A stretch of DNA of 64,000 nt from VXNE01 sp965205735 (GTDB lineage Bacteria; Pseudomonadota; Gammaproteobacteria; Pseudomonadales; Azotimanducaceae). Positions 40,899-49,271 of this stretch are shown here, piece by piece (position 1 is the stretch's first letter; every line of letters starts with the position of its first letter). The translations under genes and the position numbers were made by a program. The DNA lies in the NCBI GenBank assembly GCA_965205735.1, contig OZ242179.1:2666001-2730000 (forward strand). The letters run 5' to 3'. Below the pieces are notes generated by a model, which saw only the letters and a list, made by a program, of their open reading frames with translations, did not search any database and was not told the DNA's origin.

Positions 40899-41960
40899 AT
40901 GCTGACCTTCACTGAAGAGATACTCCTGCTCTTGCTCGGTGAGGAGGACGGCGCTTTCCTGCCGGTCAACAGCAACGCGTTCGAGTGCGCCCTGGCTGGT
41001 GCGGCATTGATGGATCTCGCGTTCGCGCTTCGGATCGACACCGACCTGGAGTCGCTCATCGTCCTCAACGAAAACCCGACCGGTATTTCGATGCTGGACG
41101 GCATTCTGGCGAAGATCGCCGCCCACCCGAAAGTGATGGCCGCCCAGTCCTGGGTGCGGTTGCCGGCAAGCGATGAGGCCAAAACGATTCGCGAGCAGGC
41201 GTTGGCCAGCCTCGTCGCCCGGGGCATCCTCGAGCAGCGCGAAAGACGGCGCGTAGGCCACTATCCCATGCGTGACGGCGCGGCCCAGCGGGCGGTCAAG
41301 CTGCACATCCGGGAAGTGCTGCTTGCCGACGATATCCCCGATCCGAGGGATGTCGCGCGGGTCTCCCTCGCAAATGCCTGCGGCGTCTTTCCGGAAATCC
41401 TCTCCGAGAGAGAGATCAAACAGGCGACTCCGAGGATCCAGCAGCTCCGCATCATGGACTTGATCGGCCGCGAAGTCGCTGGCGCGATCATGTCCACTAC
41501 GGGCACATTGATCGCCGTGGTCGTCGTTGTCGTCATGATGGTCGTCGGCGGCGACCGGCGGGCGCTCCTTATCGGCGCGACCACCGACGCCCACCACCAG
41601 CTTGAAATGGCCTGCGAGACATGCCACGCCGCACCGGTCTTCGCGGACGCGCAAACGGCGGAAAAGGAGTTGAACAAGACCTGCCGGGACTGCCACGAAG
41701 ATGCCTTGTTCCATGGCAGTGCCCCACAGCCGACGGCTTTCGCCTTCAGCCGAACCCGGCGACGGCGGCATGTTCCGGCGACCGTAGCACGGCTGCGCTC
41801 GGGAACTCAATTCACGCGGCTGGGGCCGCGCGCTGTCAACGGCAGATCATGGTATTCGCCGGGGCGGGCAACCACATTGGCGCGATGTTCGCGCCATAGT
41901 TCCCGGAACCAGGCGGGAAGCAACGCGTCGCCACATTGCCGTGCGAGACTGTTCAGGTAG
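40899..41960 (+). CDS. GPP34-domain protein fused in frame to a truncated cytochrome c3-type segment
   Basis: 353 residues from ATG 40899, the standard GPP34 start (MLTFTEEILLLLLGEEDGAF). Residues 1-200 form a complete GPP34 (Golgi phosphoprotein 3-like) domain, a fold that binds phosphoinositides in eukaryotes and is of unknown role in bacteria. Without a stop the frame continues into a membrane helix (TLIAVVVVVVMMVVGG) and HHQLEMACETCHAAP, then TCRDCHEDALFH: two CxxCH haem sites as at the N-terminus of six-haem cytochrome c3-type proteins. After about residue 275 homology ends, and the tail overlaps the convergent monooxygenase gene. The cytochrome half thus looks cut off. Confidence 0.7.
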   Translation: MLTFTEEILLLLLGEEDGAFLPVNSNAFECALAGAALMDLAFALRIDTDLESLIVLNENPTGISMLDGILAKIAAHPKVMAAQSWVRLPASDEAKTIREQALASLVARGILEQRERRRVGHYPMRDGAAQRAVKLHIREVLLADDIPDPRDVARVSLANACGVFPEILSEREIKQATPRIQQLRIMDLIGREVAGAIMSTTGTLIAVVVVVVMMVVGGDRRALLIGATTDAHHQLEMACETCHAAPVFADAQTAEKELNKTCRDCHEDALFHGSAPQPTAFAFSRTRRRRHVPATVARLRSGTQFTRLGPRAVNGRSWYSPGRATTLARCSRHSSRNQAGSNASPHCRARLFR

Positions 41961-43063
41961 TCGAACTGGTCCTCGTCCAGGCGGTGGAAGTGCCGCTCGG
42001 CCACACCCGCGTGCCGCAATGCCCGTATCTCCCGAGCGTGTTCCCGACGTCGTTCTGCGCGCGTGGGCAGGGCGAAGCGGCGCGCCAGAAGGTAGGCGAA
42101 CCAACGAGCCTGACGTTGAAACAGCGGAAATGGCACGATGCGAAACGGCAGGCCAATGAATGCAAGGGAGGGGCGGTCGATGGCCAGCAGTTGCCGATAC
42201 AACCCCCGCACACGGTTGTTGCGCACATCGACGACTTCCGGCGCCAGGAACGAAAACCGGTAGTGGTACCCGGTGCAGAACAGGATCGCGTCCACGCCGT
42301 CGATACGTCGGCCGTCGCTCAACAATACGCCCCCGGCGAGGAACTTCGCCACGGGCAGGCAGCGCTTGATGCGATCATGCCGCGACTTGATCGACAGTGG
42401 ATCCTGAAACGCGCGACCGCTGAAATAGACCGCATCCGCCACGGTCGCCAATTCGCGGGCAAGTTCCGCTCCCGACACCGACGCACCGAGCACCAGGACC
42501 CTCTTTCCGGAGAACGGTTCCGGCTGGCGGTAGTTATGACTGTGCAGCGCTTCGCCCCGGAAATGTTCCAAACCCGGCAGGTCCGGCACCAGGGGTTCGG
42601 AGAAATGCCCGTTGCAGACGGCCAACGCGTCGAACGCCTCCCCATCCACGCGCCAGCCGTCGGCATCCGGTCGAATACTCTCGACGCGATGGCCGAACCG
42701 AATACGGGGTCGGATGCCGGCATCCACACTGAACCGTTCGAGATATTCGAGCACCGGGGCGTGGCCGGGATAGCGCGGCCAGTCGTCATGCCCGCCGCCG
42801 ACGCTGTCGAAAGTGTAGTCCTCGAACGCCATCAGGTCCCGCGGCAGGTTGGTGCGCAACGATGCGTAGAGCGACCCGTGGACGCGTTCCCGGGGCCGTC
42901 GCCCCAGCGGGTCGCTCTCCACGCACTCCTGGTAGACCCAAAGACCGCCGACGCGGTGCGACTGCTCGAACACCGTCACGTCCAAACCAGCGCTCACCAA
43001 CTCGTGGGCCGTGACGAGTCCCGCAGCTCCCGCACCGATCACGGCGACGGATACCGTCCTCAT
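41807..43063 (-). CDS. Flavin-containing monooxygenase (FMO-like)
   Basis: 418 residues. An FAD-binding Rossmann motif starts the protein: VAVIGAGAAGLVTAHELVSA, with VFEQSHRVGGLWVYQE after it. The FMO-identifying sequence follows near residue 168: FRGEALHSHNYRQPEPFSGK (FxGxxxHSxxY). The second NADPH-binding fingerprint is VLVLGASVSGAELARELA, and ILFCTGYHYRFSF corresponds to the ATG-containing motif. Such enzymes oxygenate nitrogen or sulfur compounds, for instance trimethylamine; the substrate here is not known. The 3' end overlaps the tail of the GPP34 fusion frame by 154 bp, evidence that the latter is spurious there. Confidence 0.9.
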   Translation of the reverse strand: MRTVSVAVIGAGAAGLVTAHELVSAGLDVTVFEQSHRVGGLWVYQECVESDPLGRRPRERVHGSLYASLRTNLPRDLMAFEDYTFDSVGGGHDDWPRYPGHAPVLEYLERFSVDAGIRPRIRFGHRVESIRPDADGWRVDGEAFDALAVCNGHFSEPLVPDLPGLEHFRGEALHSHNYRQPEPFSGKRVLVLGASVSGAELARELATVADAVYFSGRAFQDPLSIKSRHDRIKRCLPVAKFLAGGVLLSDGRRIDGVDAILFCTGYHYRFSFLAPEVVDVRNNRVRGLYRQLLAIDRPSLAFIGLPFRIVPFPLFQRQARWFAYLLARRFALPTRAERRREHAREIRALRHAGVAERHFHRLDEDQFDYLNSLARQCGDALLPAWFRELWREHRANVVARPGEYHDLPLTARGPSRVN

Positions 43064-43230
43064 TGCATAGATCGCATTGCCTGCCTGTTGGCATGGTCAG
43101 ATTCATCGGCGCCCTTTGCAAGTTCGCGAGGAGGAGTTTGGCGGCCAACAATACTTCACCGCCGTGTATCCGGAGAACTCGCGGGACACGACACTAGCGT
43201 TATCATTCTTTTTTTCAGCACAGCCGAGCC

Positions 43231-43803
43231 ATGGCCACCTACGCGACCAATGAATTCCGAGCCGGTTTGAAGGTACTGCTTGAAGCGGACCCCTGTTCAA
43301 TCATCGAAAACGAATTCGTCAAGCCGGGGAAGGGACAGGCGTTCAGTCGCGTCAAGTTCCGCAACCTGAGAACGGGGCGCGTCTGGGAACGCACGTTCAA
43401 GAGTGGCGACACCATCGAAGCCGCCGACGTCATGGAGGTTGAAATGGAATACCTCTACAGCGACGGCCAATTCTGGCACTTCATGAAGACCGACGGCAGC
43501 TACGAACAGGTGGCGGCGGGAGATGCGGCCATCGCGGAGGCGCGAAGTTGGCTGAAGGAGCAGGACGCATTCATGGTCACGCTATGGAACGGCGACCCGA
43601 TCTCCGTCACGCCGCCGAACTTCGTTGAGATCGCGGTGGCAGACACCGACCCGGGCCTGAAAGGGGACACCGCCCAGGGTGCGACCAAACCTGCCACGTT
43701 GACGACCGGCGCTACCGTGAAGGTGCCCCTGTTCGTCAACATCGGCGATGTCCTCCGTATCGACACGCGCACCGGGGAATACGTCAGCCGAGTCAAGGGT
43801 TGA
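43231..43803 (+). CDS. efp: Translation elongation factor P
   Basis: 190 residues with three beta domains. The tip loop is VKPGKGQAF, with the modification target Lys at position 34, the site lysylated by EpmA in E. coli. The C-terminal OB domain ends in NIGDVLRIDTRTGEYVSRVK. EF-P relieves ribosome stalling at polyproline. The next gene, epmA, overlaps its stop codon by 4 bases, so substrate and modifying enzyme are translationally coupled. Confidence 0.96.
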   Translation: MATYATNEFRAGLKVLLEADPCSIIENEFVKPGKGQAFSRVKFRNLRTGRVWERTFKSGDTIEAADVMEVEMEYLYSDGQFWHFMKTDGSYEQVAAGDAAIAEARSWLKEQDAFMVTLWNGDPISVTPPNFVEIAVADTDPGLKGDTAQGATKPATLTTGATVKVPLFVNIGDVLRIDTRTGEYVSRVKG

Positions 43804-44660
43804 CCCCCGACTGGCGACGCGCCTGGGAACCCGCCTGCGACATCGAAGCGCTCGGGGTACGTGCCCGCATGCTTCGCACCATCCGCCGCTTCTTCGAGCA
43901 GCGCGATGTCATTGAAGTGCAACTGCCGGTGCTCGGTCGACACGCCGTCACCGATCCGGCGATCGAATGCACTCAGACCCGGGACGGCCGCTATCTTCAA
44001 CCGTCTCCCGAATACCACATGAAGCGGCTGCTCGCCGCCGGCGCGCCATCGGTCTTCAGCATCGGTCCCGTGTTCAGGGCCGACGAGGCCGGCCGCTGGC
44101 ACAACCCCGAGTTCACCATGCTCGAGTGGTACCGGCTCGGTTTCGACGCCGATGACCTGATGCGCGAAGTGGCCGCGTTGATCGACGCGCTACTCGGGCC
44201 CTCGGAGTACGAGCGGCACACTTTCGCAAGTCTCGCGGCCATCGACATCGATGCCGCCAGCACCGATGAACTCGACCTCGCCATCGCCATCGCCATCACC
44301 GAGTTGGGAGCCAAACGCGTATTTGTCACCGACTACCCGGCGCGGCAAGCCGCCCTGGCGCGGACCTCCAACGGCATCGCCTCCCGATTCGAACTCGTCG
44401 TCGATGGTTTGGAGGTCGCCAACGGATACCACGAACTCAACGACGTCGAGGAGCTCGCCCGGCGCCTGGCCGAGGACAACCTGGTGCGGTGCGAACGGGA
44501 TCAGCCGGTGGCCGACATCGACCGCGCATTCCTGGCGGCGCATGCCCGCGGCTTGCCCGACTGCGCCGGCGTCGCAGTGGGATTCGACCGCCTGGCGGCG
44601 CTCAAGCTCGGCGTCGGCGCCCTGGCGGATGCCATGCCGTTCCCCTGCGACCGGGCTTGA
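43800..44660 (+). CDS. epmA: EF-P (R)-beta-lysine ligase
   Basis: 286 residues from TTG 43800, overlapping the efp stop (TTGA). It is a class II lysyl-tRNA synthetase-like catalytic core without anticodon domain: motif 2 region SPEYHMKRLLAAGAPSVFSI and FRADEAGRWHNPEFTMLEWY, and motif 3 GVAVGFDRLAALKLG. It activates beta-lysine and attaches it to EF-P Lys34. It is about 40 residues shorter than E. coli EpmA, mostly in the region between motifs 2 and 3. The partner aminomutase epmB is not in the window. Confidence 0.92.
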   Translation: MTPDWRRAWEPACDIEALGVRARMLRTIRRFFEQRDVIEVQLPVLGRHAVTDPAIECTQTRDGRYLQPSPEYHMKRLLAAGAPSVFSIGPVFRADEAGRWHNPEFTMLEWYRLGFDADDLMREVAALIDALLGPSEYERHTFASLAAIDIDAASTDELDLAIAIAITELGAKRVFVTDYPARQAALARTSNGIASRFELVVDGLEVANGYHELNDVEELARRLAEDNLVRCERDQPVADIDRAFLAAHARGLPDCAGVAVGFDRLAALKLGVGALADAMPFPCDRA

Positions 44661-44742
44661 TAGAACCGCCGAAATACGGCAAGCGCCGATTGGGCCAGTC
44701 GATCTTCGAGACCTCGCGCCCTGGAAGCAACTGGGTGTTAGC

Positions 44743-45885
44743 ATGCCGGACATGGCCAAGAGCATTCTCACGAGCGATACCCCCTCGCGCTCCCCGGCTG
44801 AAGACCCTTCTCTTGCGAGGGGTGCCCCCTCGCGCTCCCCGGCTGAAGACCCTTCTCTTGCGAGGGGTGCCCCCTCGCGCTCCCCGGCTGAAGGCTCCGC
44901 TCCGTTAGTGCCTCTGCGGGACGAACGGCGGCTTGACGTTGCGGCGGTGACGTATCGCGCGGCACCGCCCGAATTGGAGTTCCCCGGCTGCGAACCGATG
45001 CGCCTGACGCGCGACGAGATCGACGCCTTCGAAGGGCGGCTGGAGTTCTGGGACGCCCGCGCGGAAACCGCCTGGGTGGTTCGCGAACCCACCAGCCCCG
45101 TGCACGAGAGCCCGGCCCATGGTTTGGCGGCGCTGGTGACCTACATCGCCGCCGCGCGCGGTTCGCCGATCAAGTGCTACGGCGCGATGGACCTGCTGCA
45201 GCGCGACACGGACGGCGCGCCCCGGCGGATCATGCAGGCGGATCAGTCCGTATACCTGCGGCCGAAGCGCGTCGTTCTGCCGGGGCCGCGCGCGATGGTC
45301 GTCGGCGAGCACGCGCTGCCGGACGTGGTGCTGGAAGTGGACCACACCACGGACGTGCGCCGGGGCAAGCTGCTGCAGTACGAGGCGTGGGAATTCCCGG
45401 AGGTGTGGGTGGAGGTGCCGGACTGGGCGGCGCCGAGCCGTCCGCGGGGGCTGGTGCCGGGATTGACGATCCGCGTGCTTGAGGGCGGCGCGTACGAGGC
45501 ATCCGGGGAGAGCCGGGCGTTTCCGGGCTGGACGGCGGCGGAGATCCACGCGGCCATGAACGAGACGACGCCGTCGGCGCGCACCTACGGTGTTCTGGAG
45601 CGCGTCGGGACGCTGCTGGGCGCGCGGGAGGGCACGGGTCCGGACGACGACCCGCTGCTTCGCTCGCAGCGCCGACAGAGCCGCGCCAGAGCCTTGGCGG
45701 CGATGGCGCGCGAAATGCTGCGGTTGCGCGGCATCGAGGTATCGGCAGGTCTTGCGGCCAGCCTCATCGAGTCGCCCGCGTTCGCCAGGTTGTCGGAAGC
45801 GGCTATCGTCGCCGCAGCCCACGCCAGCGACTCCGAGGTCGACTTTCTACTGCGCATCCGCCAGCAAACCGTCGCGGTCGGCTAG
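44743..45885 (+). CDS. Uma2 family (DUF820) protein with N-terminal in-frame repeat insertion
   Basis: 380 residues from ATG 44743; ATG 44752 is an alternative. Residues about 12-55 are a low-complexity run of the 15-residue unit PSRSPAEDPSLARGA, encoded by 45-bp palindromic DNA repeats. The normal domain starts later: IKCYGAMDLLQRDTDGAPRR, LPDVVLEVDHTTDVRRGKLL (Glu and Lys of the nuclease-like core) and YEAWEFPEVWVEVPDW. A C-terminal region of about 130 residues, helical and Arg/Ala-rich, is longer than in most Uma2 proteins. Role unproven. The 3' end overlaps convergent psd by 4 bp. Confidence 0.78.
   Translation: MPDMAKSILTSDTPSRSPAEDPSLARGAPSRSPAEDPSLARGAPSRSPAEGSAPLVPLRDERRLDVAAVTYRAAPPELEFPGCEPMRLTRDEIDAFEGRLEFWDARAETAWVVREPTSPVHESPAHGLAALVTYIAAARGSPIKCYGAMDLLQRDTDGAPRRIMQADQSVYLRPKRVVLPGPRAMVVGEHALPDVVLEVDHTTDVRRGKLLQYEAWEFPEVWVEVPDWAAPSRPRGLVPGLTIRVLEGGAYEASGESRAFPGWTAAEIHAAMNETTPSARTYGVLERVGTLLGAREGTGPDDDPLLRSQRRQSRARALAAMAREMLRLRGIEVSAGLAASLIESPAFARLSEAAIVAAAHASDSEVDFLLRIRQQTVAVG
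44781..44905. repeat. 45-bp palindromic repeat, three copies inside the Uma2 gene
   Basis: The unit, with exact 45-bp period (copies begin CCCCTCGCGC at 44781, 44826 and 44871), contains CTCCCCGGCTGAAG and the hairpin GCGAGGGGTGCCCCCTCGC. Since 45 is a multiple of three the repeats stay in frame. Related copies occur at 52556-52650 (two) and 54695-54740 (one). This is not a CRISPR: there are no spacers of unique sequence. Confidence 0.8.
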
Positions 45886-46712
45886 CGGGAACCGTCCGAC
45901 TGGCGGAGGCCGATGCGTTGACCCATGCGGATGCGCATGCCCGGCGTAAGGCTTGCGTCCAACTCCAACGCCTCCGGCGGAAACAACGCGATTACCGTCG
46001 AGCCGAGCAGAAAATGTCCCACCTCCTCGGCGCGATCAAAGTGCTTTCCGACCCGACGGGTCAAGCGCGCTCGGTACGGCGACTGCGGTCCGCCGGACCA
46101 CGCTGTCTCGATGCTCGCGACGATCAGCGCGCCAACGAATACGAGCACATAACCGTCGAAATCGCAGACCAGCCGTTCGTTCCTGCAAAAAAGACCGGGA
46201 ATGGAAGCGTGGGATCCCTCGTTCACCGGAAACAACCGGCCGGGCACCTCAATGGTCCGCGTCAGGCGAGCAGCGGCGGGCGCGTGGACGCGGTGATAGT
46301 CCTTGGGTGACAAATAGACGGTGAAATGCGTGCCGCCGTCGTAGCATCGCGCCAACTCCGCGTCGGTCAGCAGCGCCGCAACGGAAAACCTGTGCCCCTT
46401 CGCCCGCAACAATCGGCCGTCTTCAACGACCCCGAACTGGCTCAGGTAGCCGTCCGCGGGACTGACGACCGCCCGTTCGTCATCCGCTACCGGCCGCGCG
46501 CCGGGTTTGAGGCGACGGGTGAAGAAGTCGTTGAATGACCGATAGTCGTCAGGCGACCCGCGTTCCGCCTCGCCCAGATCGACCTGATAGCGCCACGCGA
46601 AGGCACGCACCAGAGCCTGGCAGATTGGCCGGATCTCGGTTCGCCCAAGGACGCCCGCCGCGCGCGAGATCGCCTGGGTTGGCAACCCTTGATGCAGCGC
46701 CGCAAGGCTCAT
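45882..46712 (-). CDS. psd: Phosphatidylserine decarboxylase proenzyme
   Basis: 276 residues. Self-cleavage motif LGST (in VGHFLLGSTVIALFPPE) near residue 241 generates the pyruvoyl group on the small alpha chain. The catalytic Asp and His are in VVSPADGYLSQFG and LSPKDYHRVHAP. FNDFFTRRLKPGARP is the usual N-terminal membrane-associated segment. It makes phosphatidylethanolamine at the inner membrane. The start overlaps the end of the upstream rhodanese gene by 4 bp, so the two are coupled. Confidence 0.95.
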   Translation of the reverse strand: MSLAALHQGLPTQAISRAAGVLGRTEIRPICQALVRAFAWRYQVDLGEAERGSPDDYRSFNDFFTRRLKPGARPVADDERAVVSPADGYLSQFGVVEDGRLLRAKGHRFSVAALLTDAELARCYDGGTHFTVYLSPKDYHRVHAPAAARLTRTIEVPGRLFPVNEGSHASIPGLFCRNERLVCDFDGYVLVFVGALIVASIETAWSGGPQSPYRARLTRRVGKHFDRAEEVGHFLLGSTVIALFPPEALELDASLTPGMRIRMGQRIGLRQSDGSR

Positions 46713-47512
46713 TCAATCGGCGTATCGTCGCGGTTTCCCCACTCCGACCAGGACCCCGGGTAAGCGCGAATCCGGGGAAAGTCGAGCAGGCGCGCCGCCA
46801 TGTAGGCGAGTCCCGAGCGATGATGCGTTTGACAATGGACGATCACGTCCCGCACGGGGCCAATACCTCGCGCCGCAAGACAGGCGCCCAGATCCTCGAT
46901 CAAACGCATGTCGCGCCCGCGGTCGATCAGGTCCAGCCAGTCGAGGTGCGTCGCCCCGGGAATGTGCCCGTTCCGCGCCGCCGTTCGCCTGGTGCCCGCA
47001 AATTCCTCGGCGCTGCGGCAATCCCACACGGTCACGTCCGGCCGTCCCAGCGCCTCCAGCACCGTGTCGATACGCGCGATCGGACCGGTATTGACAGCGA
47101 TTTCGATATCGGAAGGAGACGGCGCCGATGGCGGTTCAGACTCAAACGGCAAGCCGGCCGCGGCCCACGCATGCAAGCCGCCGTCGAGATAGAGCCAGTT
47201 GCGGTGACCGATCACGTCCAACGTCCAGGCCAGACGACCTGCCCAACCACCGCCTTCGTCGTCGCAGGTCACGACGGTTCGCCCCGGGGTCAAACCGACG
47301 CGACGGAATAGCGCCGTCAGCGCCGCGTTCGACGGTAGTTCTCCGGGAGCCGGGGGGTGGCCCCGAACAAGTTCCGCTGGCGCGATGTTCTGCGCACCCG
47401 GAATGCGCGCCTGGTCAAAGACTGCCGGCGAAGTCACTTGCAGGATGAGGAGATCGTCGGTCGGCGATCGCTCGGCGAGGGCTTCGGCGGTGATGGTTGC
47501 GGGTTTGGTCAC
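46709..47512 (-). CDS. Two-domain sulfurtransferase (rhodanese)
   Basis: 267 residues in two rhodanese domains. The C-terminal domain has the active-site loop CQTHHRSG with the persulfide-forming Cys near residue 227; the N-terminal domain has TCDDEGGGWAGRLAWTLDVI. DCRSAEEFAGTRR and GHIPGATHLDWLDLIDRG are typical of thiosulfate and 3-mercaptopyruvate sulfurtransferases. It is translationally coupled to psd. In E. coli this place next to psd is taken by rsgA. Confidence 0.9.
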   Translation of the reverse strand: MTKPATITAEALAERSPTDDLLILQVTSPAVFDQARIPGAQNIAPAELVRGHPPAPGELPSNAALTALFRRVGLTPGRTVVTCDDEGGGWAGRLAWTLDVIGHRNWLYLDGGLHAWAAAGLPFESEPPSAPSPSDIEIAVNTGPIARIDTVLEALGRPDVTVWDCRSAEEFAGTRRTAARNGHIPGATHLDWLDLIDRGRDMRLIEDLGACLAARGIGPVRDVIVHCQTHHRSGLAYMAARLLDFPRIRAYPGSWSEWGNRDDTPIE

Positions 47513-47595
47513 AGATTGACGCAGCTAAACGAAGTTTGAGGTCGTGCCGAATGATATATCCTCCCAAACGCAGTTACCCCATCAAGCAACGAAGC

Positions 47596-48135
47596 ATGCC
47601 GCCGCCCCTCGTCTGGATGGATATGGAGATGACCGGCCTCGACCCCGGGGTCGACGTCATCCTGGAAATCGCTACGATCATCACCGACAGCAATCTCGAT
47701 GTGCTTGCCGAGGGGCCGGTGCTGCCTGTCTGGCAACCGGAATCAGCGCTCGCCCGCATGGACGCCTGGAACATCGAACACCATACCCGCTCCGGCCTGA
47801 TCGAACGGGTGCGTCGGAACGGGGTGCCGCTGACGGAAGCCGAGGCGCAAACGATGGACTTCCTGGAGCGGTACACGGCGCGGGGCACGTCGCCCCTGTG
47901 CGGCAATACGATATGGCAGGACCGGCGCTTTCTCATCAAGTACATGCCGGAAGTCGCGGCCTTCCTGCACTACCGCATCGTCGACGTGTCCAGCATCAAG
48001 GAACTCGCCCTGCGTTGGCGTCCGGAGCTTGTCACGCAAATACGAAAGAACAACGCGCACCGCGCGCTGGAGGACATTCGCGAGTCCATCAGCGAACTCA
48101 GGTTCTATCGCGAGCAGTTCTTTCAAACCCCTTGA
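47596..48135 (+). CDS. orn: Oligoribonuclease
   Basis: 179 residues from ATG 47596. DEDDh exonuclease: WMDMEMTGLDP (Asp and Glu, ExoI), CGNTIWQDRRF (ExoII Asp), and NNAHRALEDIRESI (ExoIII His and Asp). It degrades di- to pentaribonucleotides to monomers, finishing mRNA decay and c-di-GMP breakdown. Divergent from the rhodanese gene; its gene is followed by convergent queG. Confidence 0.96.
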   Translation: MPPPLVWMDMEMTGLDPGVDVILEIATIITDSNLDVLAEGPVLPVWQPESALARMDAWNIEHHTRSGLIERVRRNGVPLTEAEAQTMDFLERYTARGTSPLCGNTIWQDRRFLIKYMPEVAAFLHYRIVDVSSIKELALRWRPELVTQIRKNNAHRALEDIRESISELRFYREQFFQTP

Positions 48136-48166
48136 GCCCGCAGGATTCACATCCTCGGGCGCGCTT

Positions 48167-49246
48167 TCACCCTGCAGTTCCCGCCATGTCCGCTTCGTGC
48201 CGATTCGCGCGCTGGCGCGCGAGGGCCCATTCGATGTGCTCCGTCACCATGTCGTCCGCGTCCTCCCGCCGGCGGCGCAGGAGATCGATCAGTTCCTCGT
48301 CGTAGGGCGCATTGCCCGCCGCAACGGCGAGGTTGCGAACCCATTGCCCATAGTTGACGCGCCTGAGCGCCATTCCCTCGGTTTTCGCCGAAAACGTTGC
48401 CTCGTCCCAACTCAACAGATCCGCAAGGCTTGCGTTGTCGAGCCCGTGACGTGGCGCGAAGTCCGCTTCCGCTGTTTTTTTCGCAAAGCGGTTCCAGGGG
48501 CAGACGAGTTGACAGTCGTCGCAACCGAAAACCCGGTTGCCTACGGCTTCCCGCAGGTGCGGCGGAATGGCGCCCTTGTTCTCGATAGTGAGATAGGAAA
48601 TGCATTTCCTGGCATCCAGCCGCCGGGGGCCGAGGATGGCCCCGGTGGGACAGACATTGATGCATGCCTTGCAGGCGCCGCATTGGTCCCGTGCGCTGGC
48701 GGTAGACACCGGAAGCGGGATGTTCGTGTAGATCTCCCCGAGGAAGAACATCGAGCCCGCGTTTTCGTTCAGGAGGAGGGTGTTCTTCCCCGTCCATCCG
48801 ATCCCCGCCTTGTCCGCGAGAGGTTTTTCCAGCACCGGCGCCGAGTCCGCGAAGGCGCGATAACGGCCGCCGGCCACGCGCGCGTTGATGCGTTTGGCGA
48901 GCCGCGCCAGTCGCCGACGTACTGTCTTGTGGTAGTCGCGGCCCAGGGCATAGCGGGCGACATAGGCGCTACCGTCGTTCTCCGGCAGCGCCGGCAACGA
49001 ATCGCCGGACATATAGTCCATTCGCGCCGAAATGATCCGTATCGTGGAATCGAACAGGCGTTCGGGATGCAAGCGCTTGTCCAGATTGCGCGCCATGTAT
49101 CCCATCGTGCCGTGCAACCCCCGAGCGATCCAGCGGCGCAGGTCCGGGGCGCAGCGGGACAGGTCGGTGTCGGCGATCCCGACCTGCTGAAATCCGAGTT
49201 CCAATGCCCAGCCGCGGATGTCGTCCGCCAGTTCGTCAAGGTCCAT
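48167..49246 (-). CDS. queG: Epoxyqueuosine reductase
   Basis: 359 residues from ATG 49246, the usual MDLDELADDIRGWALELGFQ start. Two 4Fe-4S sites are seen: CGACKACINVCPTGAI and CDDCQLVCPWN. The cobalamin-binding region lies before them (ARYALGRDYHKTVRRRLARL, DSAPVLEKPLADKAGIGWTG with the conserved Asp). It performs the last step of queuosine synthesis in tRNA. The queuosine precursor pathway starts with GTP cyclohydrolase, and folE2 is encoded at 61.3 kb. Divergent from nnr; the start codons are 25 bp apart. Confidence 0.95.
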   Translation of the reverse strand: MDLDELADDIRGWALELGFQQVGIADTDLSRCAPDLRRWIARGLHGTMGYMARNLDKRLHPERLFDSTIRIISARMDYMSGDSLPALPENDGSAYVARYALGRDYHKTVRRRLARLAKRINARVAGGRYRAFADSAPVLEKPLADKAGIGWTGKNTLLLNENAGSMFFLGEIYTNIPLPVSTASARDQCGACKACINVCPTGAILGPRRLDARKCISYLTIENKGAIPPHLREAVGNRVFGCDDCQLVCPWNRFAKKTAEADFAPRHGLDNASLADLLSWDEATFSAKTEGMALRRVNYGQWVRNLAVAAGNAPYDEELIDLLRRRREDADDMVTEHIEWALARQRANRHEADMAGTAG

Positions 49247-49271
49247 CAGGTTGCGCGCGTATAATTCCATC

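Noticed and set aside
41807..41960. C-terminal 50 residues of the GPP34 fusion frame as real protein
   Set aside because: They are antisense to the C-terminus of the flavin monooxygenase, lack similarity to cytochromes and follow a repeated sequence.
44781..44905. Tandem repeats resembling a CRISPR array
   Set aside because: The 45-bp units follow each other directly without unique spacers, lie in a reading frame, and no cas gene is near.
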